A DNA stretch of 64,000 nucleotides from Acinetobacter rongchengensis (GCF_003611475.1 NZ_RAXT01000003.1:1-64000); one strand, 5' to 3'. Positions 1-9,204 are shown, numbered from the stretch's first letter. Notes: generated by a model not told the origin, from the letters alone. Translations and numbers: made by a program.

Positions 1-219
1 AACAACACCTGTAAGTTGATGGATTTGCTCATCATAGTGAAGGATTTGGGTACGCATAGCTGCCGTTATTTGTGGCTGATGATCTTCACTATACAATCCA
101 CCAAAGTGCAAACGTTGTAAATCAGGGAATGCTGCTTCAACGGCATTAATTAAAGGTAATGCGCCATAACTCCAGCCGCAGATAGGATCTAGAACCCAAT
201 GTAACATTGGAGTAGCCAT
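1..219 (-). CDS. DsbA-family thioredoxin-like protein, 5' part only
   Basis: The first 73 codons run off the left edge. The ATG at 219 opens a thioredoxin-fold start with the segment HWVLDPICGWSYGALPLI, typical of the FrnE/2-hydroxychromene-isomerase-like branch of DsbA proteins. Relatives usually read CGWC or CSWC at the active site. Here residues 14-17 read CGWS, so only the first cysteine is kept in the visible part. No signal peptide is visible, so it is probably cytoplasmic. The function is likely a thiol-dependent oxidoreductase or isomerase, with the substrate unknown. Paired CTTAC/GTAAG sites lie about 80-120 bp upstream and may control it. Confidence 0.75.
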   Translation of the reverse strand, partial: MATPMLHWVLDPICGWSYGALPLINAVEAAFPDLQRLHFGGLYSEDHQPQITAAMRTQILHYDEQIHQLTGVV

Positions 220-301
220 AACTTTTTCTCATGTAATATCAGGATCGAAATATGTGCAAAATCACATTTTTCTTTGGATCATATCTATACTAAATGACAA
301 G

Positions 302-334
302 CTTACTTTTTGTAAGTACTTACCGAATAGTAAG
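302..334. promoter_or_regulatory. Tandem CTTAC/GTAAG inverted-repeat operator
   Basis: CTTAC occurs at 302-306 and 319-323, and GTAAG at 312-316 and 330-334. The middle pair forms the perfect 12-bp palindrome GTAAGTACTTAC at 312-323. This looks like a two-dimer operator, for example for an HxlR- or MarR-type thiol/quinone sensor, in front of the leftward DsbA-like gene. No such regulator is inside the window. The rest of the gene-free stretch 220-491 is AT-rich with nothing else that I recognise. Confidence 0.5.
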
Positions 335-491
335 TATGAAATTCAAATACAATCAAATTAAAAAACATTCAAAAGTAATCGAGGCATGTCTTTTATTTAC
401 TATAAATTTTAATATGTTATACATTTATCATTTTAAAAATTAACACGTGATCACAAATTAAATATTTTATTATTTTTATACATATTCTTGT

Positions 492-1283
492 TTATTCATA
501 CGCGGGATAGCCTACATACGACTCCCCTACGCACTCAAAGCCCATTTGAAGGTAAAGTGCGACCGCAGCTTGGTTATCAATATCTACAATTAAGTGAGCG
601 ATACGCCCAGTGGAAACGATTCGTTCAACGGCAAACGCAACGACGCTCTCAGCAAAACCTTGCCGACGATACGCTGGAAATGTGTAAACTCCACCAATGC
701 TGACCAGTCGATCTGTTTCTATTCCCATCCGAACAATAGACACAATCTGACCTTCTACTTCATATACAGCAACTTTTTGTTGTGCGATGAGTACGCCCCA
801 GTCTGATGCCTCCTCGACTGAACGCTCTTCATTATATTGATGCTGATACTCTACAAGACGGGTGATATCTGACAAATTTGCCATACGCCCATTCGCTTGA
901 GGAAAACGACGGGTACAGAGCATAATCCATTGATCGTACTCTCGTAGCATGTGTACCCGAGGCACTACAACGCTACGCAATACATCACGACCAACGGACG
1001 TGGTTACAATCCGACGTGGTTGGAAATTCATTATTGTTGAGCAAAGTAATTCAGCAAAACAAGAGGTTTCTGGTAGCCAAAAGCACGTGCCTTTTGCAAG
1101 TACCACAGCAACACCTAACAGTTCATCTGACCTGTTTGGATCATACAACCGCAAAAGACGCCATTCGGCATCTACGGCTTTGGTCTGTTCAAGAAAAGCC
1201 GTGATACCTATGCAATGATAAAACCGTGAATCAAGCCATTGCGAAATAAGCTGATACTCATTATGTGTCACTAAAACTTGCAT
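492..1283 (-). CDS. GNAT-family N-acetyltransferase
   Basis: The protein is about 263 aa. The C-terminal third carries the acetyl-CoA binding GNAT core: a beta strand ending in GGVYTFPAYRRQG (the R/Q-x-x-G-x-G/A loop in the form RRQGFAES), then DIDNQAAVALYLQMGFE, the usual end of the fold. The N-terminal half is a divergent GNAT-like domain, as in FR47/YkkB-like two-domain proteins. It is probably cytosolic and transfers acetyl from acetyl-CoA to an unknown amine. I chose the ATG at 1283 over the GTG at 1292 because AAGGTGG sits five bases ahead of it. It lies 115 bp downstream of pepP on the same strand. Confidence 0.8.
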   Translation of the reverse strand: MQVLVTHNEYQLISQWLDSRFYHCIGITAFLEQTKAVDAEWRLLRLYDPNRSDELLGVAVVLAKGTCFWLPETSCFAELLCSTIMNFQPRRIVTTSVGRDVLRSVVVPRVHMLREYDQWIMLCTRRFPQANGRMANLSDITRLVEYQHQYNEERSVEEASDWGVLIAQQKVAVYEVEGQIVSIVRMGIETDRLVSIGGVYTFPAYRRQGFAESVVAFAVERIVSTGRIAHLIVDIDNQAAVALYLQMGFECVGESYVGYPAYE

Positions 1284-1398
1284 AATGACCACCTTAATCT
1301 TTTCCTGTCTTATTACAGAACTGCTTAAACGACGGCCTTTTTAGAGAACAATTTAAAATAAATGAAATCAATTATTTCAACAATTTATACAAATACAC

Positions 1399-2721
1399 TT
1401 AGCTTGACTGCGCCATTAAAGTTTCTATATCTTCAATCGATTTCACAACATTTTTGGTCAAAACCAATGGACCATTTTTTGTTGCAACCACATCATCTTC
1501 AATACGAATACCAATACCACGCCACTTCACATCAACAGATTCATCGTCAGGTGCGATATATAAGCCCGGCTCTACGGTAACCACCATGCCGGCTTCATAG
1601 ACACGCCATTCACCATTTTCATCTTTATATGAACCGACATCATGTACATCCATACCTAACCAATGCCCTGTGCCATGCATATAAAACTGGCGATAACCTT
1701 CGGACTCTATGATTTGTTCAATATCACCTTGTAAAATGCCTAAATCCAATAAACCTTGAACTAAAATACGAACCGCAACGTTATGTGGTTCTTTATAGGA
1801 ATGACCAAGTTGAATCGCATCAATTGCTGCAATTTGTGCATCCAGCACAACTTGATATAAGGCTTTCTGCTCAGGACTAAATTTTCCATTTACAGGAAAT
1901 GTACGGGTAATGTCTGAGGCATAATATTCGTACTCGCATGCCGCATCGATTAGAACCAGATCACCCTCTTTTAACGATTTATTATTTTCTACATAATGCA
2001 AAATACAGGCATTTTTGCCGCCACCGACAATACTGTTATATGCAGGAACACAACCATTCTGACCAAAGATATAATTTAATTCAGCTTCTAAAGCATATTC
2101 CATCATTTCAGGGCGAACTTTCTGCATTGCACGGCTATGCGCTTCTGCACTGATGTTGGAAGCGATTTGCATCAATTCAATTTCTTTCGAAGATTTGAAT
2201 ACACGCATTTCATCTAAGATTTGATCAAGCTGTATCAACTTAGCGGGAACACCAAAGCCACGTCCAGTTTGATCTGCCTTTCTGATCCAAGTACTTACTT
2301 TTGCATCAAAATCGGCACGTTGTCCGATGCGATAAAATAATTTTTCTTTATTTAAAATTTTGGTAGTGATTTCTTCATCAAGCAAATCGATTGCATAAGC
2401 CTCATCTGCTTCATACTCATCTATTGCGCCATCAATACCTGCACGATAACCATTCCAAATTTCCATCTCACGATTACGTTCACGACAAAATAAACTATAG
2501 GTATAGTCTTGCCCTGTTTGATCTGTTTCAATCACTGCGACGGCTTCAGGTTCAGCAAATCCTGTTAAATAGAAGAAACTGCTGTCTGTACGAAATTTAT
2601 AATCTGCATCACGATTCCGCATCACTTCAGGGCTGGTTGCAATAATAGCGATACTATTTGGACCCATTTGCTCAGCGAGGCGGTCACGGCGTTCCTGAAA
2701 ATCTGCTTGGCTTAATTTCAT
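1399..2721 (-). CDS. pepP: Xaa-Pro aminopeptidase P
   Basis: A 440-aa M24B metallopeptidase that removes N-terminal residues ahead of proline. Residues 1-140 form the aminopeptidase P N-terminal domain and about 180-425 the pita-bread catalytic domain. The dimanganese ligands are visible: Asp in LIDAACEYEYYASDITRTFP (two Asp), His in HGTGHWLGMDVHDVG, Glu in VEPGLY and Glu in GIRIEDDVV. Length matches E. coli PepP (441 aa). The neighbours (UPF0149 gene, zapA, 6S RNA) reproduce the E. coli pepP-ygfB-zapA-ssrS order, which supports orthology. No strong ribosome binding site precedes the ATG. Confidence 0.95.
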   Translation of the reverse strand: MKLSQADFQERRDRLAEQMGPNSIAIIATSPEVMRNRDADYKFRTDSSFFYLTGFAEPEAVAVIETDQTGQDYTYSLFCRERNREMEIWNGYRAGIDGAIDEYEADEAYAIDLLDEEITTKILNKEKLFYRIGQRADFDAKVSTWIRKADQTGRGFGVPAKLIQLDQILDEMRVFKSSKEIELMQIASNISAEAHSRAMQKVRPEMMEYALEAELNYIFGQNGCVPAYNSIVGGGKNACILHYVENNKSLKEGDLVLIDAACEYEYYASDITRTFPVNGKFSPEQKALYQVVLDAQIAAIDAIQLGHSYKEPHNVAVRILVQGLLDLGILQGDIEQIIESEGYRQFYMHGTGHWLGMDVHDVGSYKDENGEWRVYEAGMVVTVEPGLYIAPDDESVDVKWRGIGIRIEDDVVATKNGPLVLTKNVVKSIEDIETLMAQSS

Positions 2722-2795
2722 TGTATATTCAGCTTATATTTCAAATCATTGAATCGGATTCATTATGCTCCTAACTTACAATTACAAAAGGACGA

Positions 2796-2825
2796 ATGCA
2801 AATATCCTTTACAGAATATTTGCAT
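2796..2825. repeat. Inverted repeat between UPF0149 gene and pepP
   Basis: Perfect 10-bp arms ATGCAAATAT (2796-2805) and ATATTTGCAT (2816-2825) flank a 10-bp spacer. It lies between the stop of the UPF0149 gene and the start of pepP, both leftward. It lacks GC content and a clear U-run on the minus strand, so a regulatory palindrome or weak processing hairpin is as likely as a terminator. Confidence 0.35.
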
Positions 2826-2871
2826 CATTTTTGAAAAATTTTGGAAAGAAATTTGAAAATAATTTAACGCA

Positions 2872-3504
2872 TTAACTTGGACGATGCGGAGTAAACATTT
2901 CAACCAAATGACTTGTATCAGAGCCATCCGTTGCTTGTTTGATCTTGCTATGCAAATTTTGCAGCAAAGAACTTTCAGCAACAGCAACTTTTTTGCGTCC
3001 CATAGACAATGAAACGGGAATTAAACGTACAAACTCGTACAGTTCGAGATAGCTTGCTTCACCCTCTTCATCGTCATCAGACTCATCAAATTCAACTGAA
3101 GCTACATCTTGTAAGCTTTCAATCAGCTCTTGCTCATCTGAACGAATATGCCCAGATGCTAAGCCAAAGCCCAAAACGACACCTTCGCACCAATCAGCTA
3201 AAGCTTGAACACGCTCAGACAATGTATGTTCATCATCTGGAAGCATCGGTAAATAATCTAAATCGTCTTCAGATAATGCATGTGCAATATCTTCAGCCTC
3301 TTCTGTGAGGATGGCAATTGCAGCATCGTCTAATTTTGGTACATCTAGCGTTGATAAAATTTGTAACCATTCATCACGAGATGGTGCTTCAGTAACACAA
3401 ACTATACCTGTAAGTAAGCCATGTAACTCACTCGGGCTTGAAATTTCTTCAATCTCATCAAAATTTTGGTTCCAATCTGACCAACCTGAAATATCGTCTT
3501 GCAT
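2872..3504 (-). CDS. UPF0149 (YgfB-like) family protein
   Basis: The protein is about 210 aa, a little longer than E. coli YgfB. It shows the family's acidic helical make-up: SPSELHGLLTGIVC near residue 25, DDDLDYLPMLPDDEHTLSERVQALADWCEGVVLGFGLASG in the middle, and an acidic run near residue 150 before YLELYEFVRLIPVSLSM. The ATG at 3504 is preferred over a TTG at 3516. The molecular role is not settled; in Pseudomonas the homologue affects gene regulation. It sits directly upstream of pepP on the same strand, and its start faces the coiled-coil gene across 65 bp. Confidence 0.85.
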   Translation of the reverse strand: MQDDISGWSDWNQNFDEIEEISSPSELHGLLTGIVCVTEAPSRDEWLQILSTLDVPKLDDAAIAILTEEAEDIAHALSEDDLDYLPMLPDDEHTLSERVQALADWCEGVVLGFGLASGHIRSDEQELIESLQDVASVEFDESDDDEEGEASYLELYEFVRLIPVSLSMGRKKVAVAESSLLQNLHSKIKQATDGSDTSHLVEMFTPHRPS

Positions 3505-3569
3505 TCGCTTATCCAATCTCTATACTTCTGTATATATTACCTTTGATTGCAAATCTGTGCGACCTCGAT

Positions 3570-4121
3570 ATGTTAGAACAATTACAGCGTCTACAGACGC
3601 ATATTGGTGTTTTAAAAACACGAATTGAAAATGCTGAGAAAGAAAATGCATCGCTGTTAAAAGAAAAAGATAACAGCGAAGAACAGGCTCATTCTCAAAT
3701 TAGCCATAAAAACAGTATCATCACTCAAAAACAGGATGAAATTGAATCACTTACCGACCAATTAAGCCAATTACAAGGTCAGTTCAAACAACTGGATAGC
3801 GACTCAACAGCTTTGGCTGAACGTTATAGTCGTTTAGAAAAAAGTTGTACGGATCTAAAAAATCGCTTTCAAGAAATTTTAGCAGAGCGAAATGAATTAC
3901 GTATTGCAAAAGAGAAAATGGCCAACGAGCAACGTCATCATTTACAAGATATTAAAAATCTTAAAGATGAGCGAGAGCGTTTAATTCAAAAAAATGAACA
4001 AGCCAAAGCCAAAGTTGAAGCGATTATTCAACGTCTTTCAATTTTAGGTACTGAACAAGATCATCATGCGCAAGAAATTCAGCAACTTGCTCATCCATCT
4101 GAGGCGAATGAGGAAGTTTAA
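3570..4121 (+). CDS. Coiled-coil protein next to ZapA
   Basis: A 183-aa, highly charged protein that is almost entirely predicted coiled coil: heptad-rich stretches with many Glu, Lys and Gln, and no membrane segment or catalytic motif. It begins MLEQLQRLQTHIGVLKTRIE. Its stop is two bases ahead of the zapA start, so the pair is almost certainly one transcript. In pseudomonads a short coiled-coil protein (TIGR02449, about 70 aa) occupies the same slot between the UPF0149 gene and zapA. This one is more than twice as long. A ZapB-like structural partner of ZapA at the division site is an inference from position and form. The start was chosen because no homologous sequence precedes it and upstream in-frame codons overlap the divergent gene. 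Confidence 0.75.
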   Translation: MLEQLQRLQTHIGVLKTRIENAEKENASLLKEKDNSEEQAHSQISHKNSIITQKQDEIESLTDQLSQLQGQFKQLDSDSTALAERYSRLEKSCTDLKNRFQEILAERNELRIAKEKMANEQRHHLQDIKNLKDERERLIQKNEQAKAKVEAIIQRLSILGTEQDHHAQEIQQLAHPSEANEEV

Positions 4122-4123
4122 AT

Positions 4124-4408
4124 ATGTCTGAACATGTAACGGTCGAGTTACGCCTAATTGAACAAGTTTTTCGCTTGGCGACAACCTCGGATAAAAAAGC
4201 AGATTTAGAAAAAGCAGGTCAGCTTTTGAATGATAAATTTCAAGAGTTTCGCCGCAAAGCACCGAATGTTGAGCATAATAAATTGGTGATCATGGTTGCT
4301 TTAGAGCTGATGCAAGAAGTATTAACCATGAATAAATCGTTACAAGAATATGCTCAATGTGAACGACTATTAGGTGACATTTTGGAAGATTTTGAAAAAG
4401 CGGGATAA
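4124..4408 (+). CDS. zapA: Cell division protein ZapA
   Basis: A 94-aa FtsZ-associated protein of normal family length. The N-terminal half (VTVELRLIEQVFRLATTSDKKADLEKAGQLLNDKF) is the ZapA globular head, and the C-terminal half (VIMVALELMQEVLTMNKSLQEYAQCERLLGDILED) is the coiled-coil dimerisation arm. It cross-links FtsZ filaments at midcell. It is co-transcribed with the preceding coiled-coil gene. The terminator hairpin begins inside its last codons, and 6S RNA follows as in E. coli. Confidence 0.93.
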   Translation: MSEHVTVELRLIEQVFRLATTSDKKADLEKAGQLLNDKFQEFRRKAPNVEHNKLVIMVALELMQEVLTMNKSLQEYAQCERLLGDILEDFEKAG

Positions 4409-4420
4409 TCCGCTTTTTTT
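4396..4420 (+). terminator. zapA intrinsic terminator
   Basis: The stem AAAAGCGG / CCGCTTTT with loop GATAAT is followed by a run of T. The left arm overlaps the zapA stop codon. Confidence 0.9.
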
Positions 4421-4475
4421 TCATGCGATCGAAGGCTTTTCTCTGAGTTTTTTACTGAATTTTGATCAAGGGCGA

Positions 4476-4504
4476 TTTGCCTGAGCCATCTAATTATGTA
4501 TACT
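4476..4504 (+). promoter_or_regulatory. Sigma-70 promoter of 6S RNA
   Basis: TTTGCC at 4476-4481 and TATACT at 4499-4504 are separated by exactly 17 bp, and the 6S RNA 5' end lies about 7 bp downstream. The -10 is near consensus. Confidence 0.65.
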
Positions 4505-4510
4505 AAATAC

Positions 4511-4687
4511 AACTCTAGGGTGTTCGCCAGTAAGTCTATTCCCCTGCCGATACTTAAACTTATGGATGTGTTCTGTATATTTTGAGTGTATGCCCACCTT
4601 GAGTGGGAAACCCATTAAGTGTACGTCGCGTCCACCTTGAACTCATCGGGTTCAGGGTAACGACGATGCAGCGGCATCTCTGGAGTG
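4511..4687 (+). ncRNA. ssrS: 6S RNA
   Basis: An approximately 177-nt RNA directly after zapA, the same place as in E. coli and Pseudomonas. The 5' end ACTCTAGGGTGTTCGCCAG and the 3' end CATCTCTGGAGT close into the terminal stem. Inside are the conserved segments CCCCTGCCGATACTTAA and CACCTTGA..TCGGGTTCAGGGTAACGACG, which form the large open-complex-like bubble. 6S RNA binds sigma-70 RNA polymerase in stationary phase. In enterobacteria fthC follows it; here fthC is 52 kb away. The rest of the gap, 4688-4902, is AT-rich and I see nothing definite in it. Confidence 0.85.
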
Positions 4688-4902
4688 TTTTATTTTTAAT
4701 AAGAATAATGATTCAACACAATTTAAAACCTAGAATACTTTCATGTAAATTTCCCGTTAAATGTTTAATTCTTGGTTATTCAAAAAATCCTTATCGCTAA
4801 AAATATTCTACTGTAATACGATTCAGAGTTCATTTTTAATCTGAGAATGATGATTCATCTGACAATCTGAAAAGTGAAGTATTTTATTCGCAAAAAAGCC
4901 TT

Positions 4903-5601
4903 TCAACGAACCACACTATGTGAAGCAATCATTTCCAAAGTAATACGTTTGACTTCATCACGACTTTTTGAAATATGCTGTTCAATTTCTTTACATGCTG
5001 TTTCGCTATCTTTCCGAAAAATACACGCTAAAATTTGTTGATGCTCTGCATAGGTTGCCTCAATTCTGAAATCTTTCGAAAAGTCTAAACGACGAATAAT
5101 TCTAATTTTTTCACTAATATCTTGGTGAATCTTAGCCATTTCAAGATTACCGAGTGCTTTGACCAAGTTACAGTGGAAAGCCTCATCCAATTGCGCCAAT
5201 TGCTTTAAATCATACAAATACTGCTCAGGTTCAATACACCATTGTTGCTTCAATGAGGTCATAATTGAGGATTGTGCTAAATCTAAATGACATAATTGTT
5301 GAATGGCGTATTTTTCTAATAAAATTCGTACATCATAAAGCTCTTCATAGGCTTTAAAGTCCAGTGGGCGGACTTGCCACCCACTGCGAAAATGCACTTC
5401 AACATAACCATCTTGCTGTAAACGATATAAAGCCTGACGAATAGGTGTGCGACTCACTTGATAAGCTTGCGCAATTTCTGACTCTGTAAAACGCTCTCCC
5501 GGCATTAATTTAAAGTCAAAAATATCATTTTTAATATTTTGGAAAACCAGCTCAGATAAACTATCTGAGCCTTTTTTTGAGCTTGATGTAATTTTCGTCA
5601 T
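4903..5601 (-). CDS. GntR-family (FCD) transcriptional regulator of the urea carboxylase operon
   Basis: A 232-aa protein with an N-terminal winged helix (about residues 15-80; ESEIAQAYQVSRTPIRQALYRLQQDGYVEV is the recognition region) and an all-helical FCD effector domain (about 90-225, with the metal/ligand-site pattern LDEAFHCNLVKALGN and AEHQQILACIF). It starts 3 bp after the uca stop, so it is the last gene of the operon and probably autoregulated. The ligand is unknown; from context it may be a urea or allophanate pathway compound. Confidence 0.88.
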   Translation of the reverse strand: MTKITSSSKKGSDSLSELVFQNIKNDIFDFKLMPGERFTESEIAQAYQVSRTPIRQALYRLQQDGYVEVHFRSGWQVRPLDFKAYEELYDVRILLEKYAIQQLCHLDLAQSSIMTSLKQQWCIEPEQYLYDLKQLAQLDEAFHCNLVKALGNLEMAKIHQDISEKIRIIRRLDFSKDFRIEATYAEHQQILACIFRKDSETACKEIEQHISKSRDEVKRITLEMIASHSVVR

Positions 5602-5604
5602 TCA

Positions 5605-8600
5605 TTATTCCATATAAACCAATGGTTCACCACGATAAACCGTCTGACCTGCACGACAAAGAATAGCTTTCACAATACCATCATCATCGGCATATACAGG
5701 CAGCTCCATTTTCATTGCTTCAATAATGGCAATTGTTTCGCCTTTTTTAACAATTTGACCTGTTTCAACAAAGATCTTCCAAATATTGCCTGTCATTGAC
5801 GCATTTAATGGTGAATAGGCACTATAATCAGTATCGTCTGTAAGAACTTCAATTTCAACAGGTGCATCAAACTCATCTTTCCAACGTTCCACTTCTGTCG
5901 TAAAGGCTTGTTGCTGTTGCGCTTTAAATGTAGCAATACTGTCTTTTTCATTTTCCAAGAATTGTGAATAGGCAGCAAAATCAAACTCCGTTTCTTCGAT
6001 TTTAATTTCAGCAATACCATTGGCAAAATCTGCTCGGAATTGATCTAATTCAGCCTCAGATACTGGATAATATTTGATTTGATCAAAGAATCTCAAGAAC
6101 CATTGTTGGTCACCAAACTGTTTATTTTTCTTAAACTTATTCCAAATTGGTACAGTTCGACCAATAAGCTGATAACCACCAGGAGAGTCCATTCCATAAA
6201 TGCACATATACATTCCGCCGATACCCACCGTACCCTCCGCAGTATATGTCCGTGCAGGATTGTATTTTGAACTGAGTAAACGATGACGAGGGTCAATCGG
6301 GACGGCACAAGGTGCAGTTAAATATACATCACCAAGCCCTAAAATAAGATAATGCGCATTGAAAATAATGTCTTTGACCTGTTCACGGTTTTCTAAACCA
6401 TTAATTCTTTGAATAAAATCTACATTATTTGGTAACCATGGAGCTTTTGCACAAACACTTTCTTGGTAGCGCTCCACAGCACCTAATGTTGCAGAGTCTT
6501 CAAATGCCATAGGTAAATGGATAATACGTGAAGCGACTTTGATTTGACTTAAATCTCCCATGCGCGCTTCAAGTCCTAACAAGAATGTCAGCAAATCTTG
6601 TTGTGGAAATTTTAAACCATCATATTTAATTTGCAGCGAACGAACTCCAGGAGATAATTCTAAAATCGCTTCATTTTTGGCTTCTTCAATCATTTGTATC
6701 AAACGATGCACACGCAGGCGTAATGCAAGGTCTAAAATATTATCGCCATATTCAAGTAAAATATAACTATCTCCTGCCTGACGATAAATTGCTTTTGGTG
6801 AAAGTATGGTTGCTTCACGAACAGCCAAAATACTCTCATATTGGGTTTCTAGCATTTCAGGTATTGGCAAATTTGGTGCTGTAGCAAAATTTTCAATGCG
6901 ATCAATTTGTTGTCTTTCTAAAAGATTTGCCTGCTCGACATCTAGTGGGTAGAAGCTAATGGTATCGTCCGCTTTTAATTGTCCGACTTTCCATAACTCG
7001 GCTTTGGCAATGGTCACTGGGCAAACAAAGCCACCTAAACTCGGGCCATCTTTGCCTAAAATCACGGGGAAATCCCCAGTAAAATTGATTGCGCCGATAG
7101 CATATTCACAATCATGCACATTAGAAGGATGTAAACCTGCTTCACCACCATTTTCACGTGCCCAACTCGGTGTTGGACCACTCAAACGCACACCTAAACG
7201 ATTCGAATTAAAATGTACTGTCCATGTTGAAGCAAAGAATTCTTCAATATATTCAGGCTTAAAGAAATCTGGAGCACCATGTGGCCCGTATAGAACACCA
7301 ACTTTCCAATGCTTGGTATATGTTGGTCTTAGCGCTTCAGCCAAAGCTCTTGGTTCTGCGGTTGCTAAAGGGAGATCATCTGTTGCTAGATCTACATTTA
7401 CCATTTTAATCATGTCACCAGCACGTAAAATTCGTCCCGCATGCCCACCGAAATTACCCAATGCAAAAGTAGAGCGACTACCTAAATATTCAGGGACATT
7501 TAAGCCATTTCGAACTGCTAGGTAAGTCCGACAACCTGATTCAACTTGTCCTAATTTTAAAGTTTGTCCAGCTTGAATATAAATCGGTTTCCAAAAATCA
7601 ACTGGTATTTCATCTACACTTGCCTGACAAGGTGCACCCGTCAGTGCCACAATTGTTTCTTTATGGAATTTTAATACAGGGCCTTGTAACGTAAATTCAA
7701 ACCCTGCCGCAGCGTGATCATTCCCCACAATTTTATTGGCCAATTGAAAAGCATAATCATCCATTGGCCCTGATGGAGGTACGCCAATACTCCAGTAACC
7801 AACCCGCCCTGGATAGTCCTGAATTGAACTCTGTGTTCCTGCCTGAATGACTTCAATCACATTGGGGATATAATAAAAATCATCCAGCATATGTGTCCAA
7901 ATCTGCATATTTGCAAAGCGTTCATCTGCAACAACACTCAAGGCATAGTCTAAATTGGTACTGATTCCACTTAAGCGTGTTTCTACAAGTGCCTGTTTTA
8001 ATTTGACAATAGCAGCTTCACGGTTTTCAGCATGCACAATAATTTTTGCAATCATCGGGTCAAAATATTGTGAAACTTCAGTACCCGTAGAAACCCATGT
8101 ATCAACCCGAATATCTTCAGGAAAGTAAACATCGGTCAATATGCCCGGACTGGGTTGGAAGTTTTTCGCAGGATCTTCTGCATAAATCCGAACCTCAATA
8201 GCTGCACCTTGTGGTTGAATATTGTTTAATTTTTCCCAGTCTAGCGCATCACCGGCAGCTACTTTGAGCATGCATTCAATAAGATCTAGACCTGTCACCA
8301 TTTCAGTGACAGGATGCTCGACTTGTAAGCGTGTATTGACTTCTAAAAAATAAAATTCATCACGTGCCGCATCGTAGATAAACTCCACTGTTCCTGCACT
8401 GCGATATTTTACCGATTGCCCAAGTTCAACAGCAGCCTGATGCAATCTTTGTCGTGTTGAATCGGGTAAATGAGCAGCTGGAGTTTCTTCTACAACCTTT
8501 TGGTTACGGCGTTGTAATGAACAATCACGTTCGCCGAATGCAACCACTTGACCTTTGCCATCACCAAAAATTTGTACTTCGACATGCCGTGCTTTATCAA

Positions 8601-9204
8601 CGAATCGCTCTAGAAATACGCCTGCATCTTTGAAGAATTGCTCACCTAAACGTTTTACACTTTCATAGGCTTCTTTTAAGGCTTCGGCATCATCACAACG
8701 AGTTAAACCAATACCACCACCACCCGCGGTACTTTTTAACATAATGGGATAACCAATATGATCGGCTGCTTGCAAAGCTTCGTCTAAACTATTGAGTAAT
8801 CCAGTCCCCGGTGTCATGGGTACATTGGCGATTGCTGCCAATTCACGTGCACGATGTTTTAAACCAAACTCTAAAATTTGCTCCGCTGTAGGCCCCATAA
8901 ATGCAATTTGATTCTGTTCACATGCACGTGAAAAGTCGGCACTTTCTGAAAGGAAGCCATAGCCCGGAAAAATAGCTTCTGCACCCGAATCTTTGGCCGC
9001 TTGAATTAACTTTTCAATACTTAAATAAGTTTCAGCAGGTTTCACACCATCTAAAGCGATTGCGATATCTGCATCTTGCACATGTTGTGCATAACGGTCA
9101 CTTTCGGAATAAACAGCAACACTGGTGATTCCCAATTTTTTTAAAGTACGAATAGCACGAACAGCAATTTCACCACGATTGGCAATTAACACAGTTTTAA
9201 ACAT
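5605..9204 (-). CDS. uca: Urea carboxylase (biotin-dependent)
   Basis: A 1199-aa multidomain enzyme that turns urea, bicarbonate and ATP into allophanate. In order: biotin carboxylase with ATP-grasp (residues 1-450; FKTVLIANRGEIAVR, GGGGIGLT, EVNTRLQVEHPVTEMVTG), a KipA/AHS2-like domain (about 455-760; SIQDYPGRVGYW), a KipI/AHS1-like domain (about 800-1010), and a C-terminal biotin carrier domain with the biotinylated lysine in EAMKMELPV. Length fits known urea carboxylases. Some relatives prefer guanidine; residues cannot settle this here. However, no urea-carboxylase-associated proteins and no guanidine riboswitch lie nearby, and the partner is allophanate hydrolase, so urea is the default substrate. 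It follows atzF by 48 bp. Confidence 0.93.
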   Translation of the reverse strand: MFKTVLIANRGEIAVRAIRTLKKLGITSVAVYSESDRYAQHVQDADIAIALDGVKPAETYLSIEKLIQAAKDSGAEAIFPGYGFLSESADFSRACEQNQIAFMGPTAEQILEFGLKHRARELAAIANVPMTPGTGLLNSLDEALQAADHIGYPIMLKSTAGGGGIGLTRCDDAEALKEAYESVKRLGEQFFKDAGVFLERFVDKARHVEVQIFGDGKGQVVAFGERDCSLQRRNQKVVEETPAAHLPDSTRQRLHQAAVELGQSVKYRSAGTVEFIYDAARDEFYFLEVNTRLQVEHPVTEMVTGLDLIECMLKVAAGDALDWEKLNNIQPQGAAIEVRIYAEDPAKNFQPSPGILTDVYFPEDIRVDTWVSTGTEVSQYFDPMIAKIIVHAENREAAIVKLKQALVETRLSGISTNLDYALSVVADERFANMQIWTHMLDDFYYIPNVIEVIQAGTQSSIQDYPGRVGYWSIGVPPSGPMDDYAFQLANKIVGNDHAAAGFEFTLQGPVLKFHKETIVALTGAPCQASVDEIPVDFWKPIYIQAGQTLKLGQVESGCRTYLAVRNGLNVPEYLGSRSTFALGNFGGHAGRILRAGDMIKMVNVDLATDDLPLATAEPRALAEALRPTYTKHWKVGVLYGPHGAPDFFKPEYIEEFFASTWTVHFNSNRLGVRLSGPTPSWARENGGEAGLHPSNVHDCEYAIGAINFTGDFPVILGKDGPSLGGFVCPVTIAKAELWKVGQLKADDTISFYPLDVEQANLLERQQIDRIENFATAPNLPIPEMLETQYESILAVREATILSPKAIYRQAGDSYILLEYGDNILDLALRLRVHRLIQMIEEAKNEAILELSPGVRSLQIKYDGLKFPQQDLLTFLLGLEARMGDLSQIKVASRIIHLPMAFEDSATLGAVERYQESVCAKAPWLPNNVDFIQRINGLENREQVKDIIFNAHYLILGLGDVYLTAPCAVPIDPRHRLLSSKYNPARTYTAEGTVGIGGMYMCIYGMDSPGGYQLIGRTVPIWNKFKKNKQFGDQQWFLRFFDQIKYYPVSEAELDQFRADFANGIAEIKIEETEFDFAAYSQFLENEKDSIATFKAQQQQAFTTEVERWKDEFDAPVEIEVLTDDTDYSAYSPLNASMTGNIWKIFVETGQIVKKGETIAIIEAMKMELPVYADDDGIVKAILCRAGQTVYRGEPLVYME

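Noticed and set aside
4603..4800. A 65-codon open frame after zapA
   Set aside because: It overlaps the conserved 3' half of 6S RNA and does not look like protein-coding sequence.
6959..7525. A 188-codon open frame on the + strand
   Set aside because: It lies wholly antisense inside the urea carboxylase gene, has no recognisable domain and no ribosome site; it is a shadow of the real gene.
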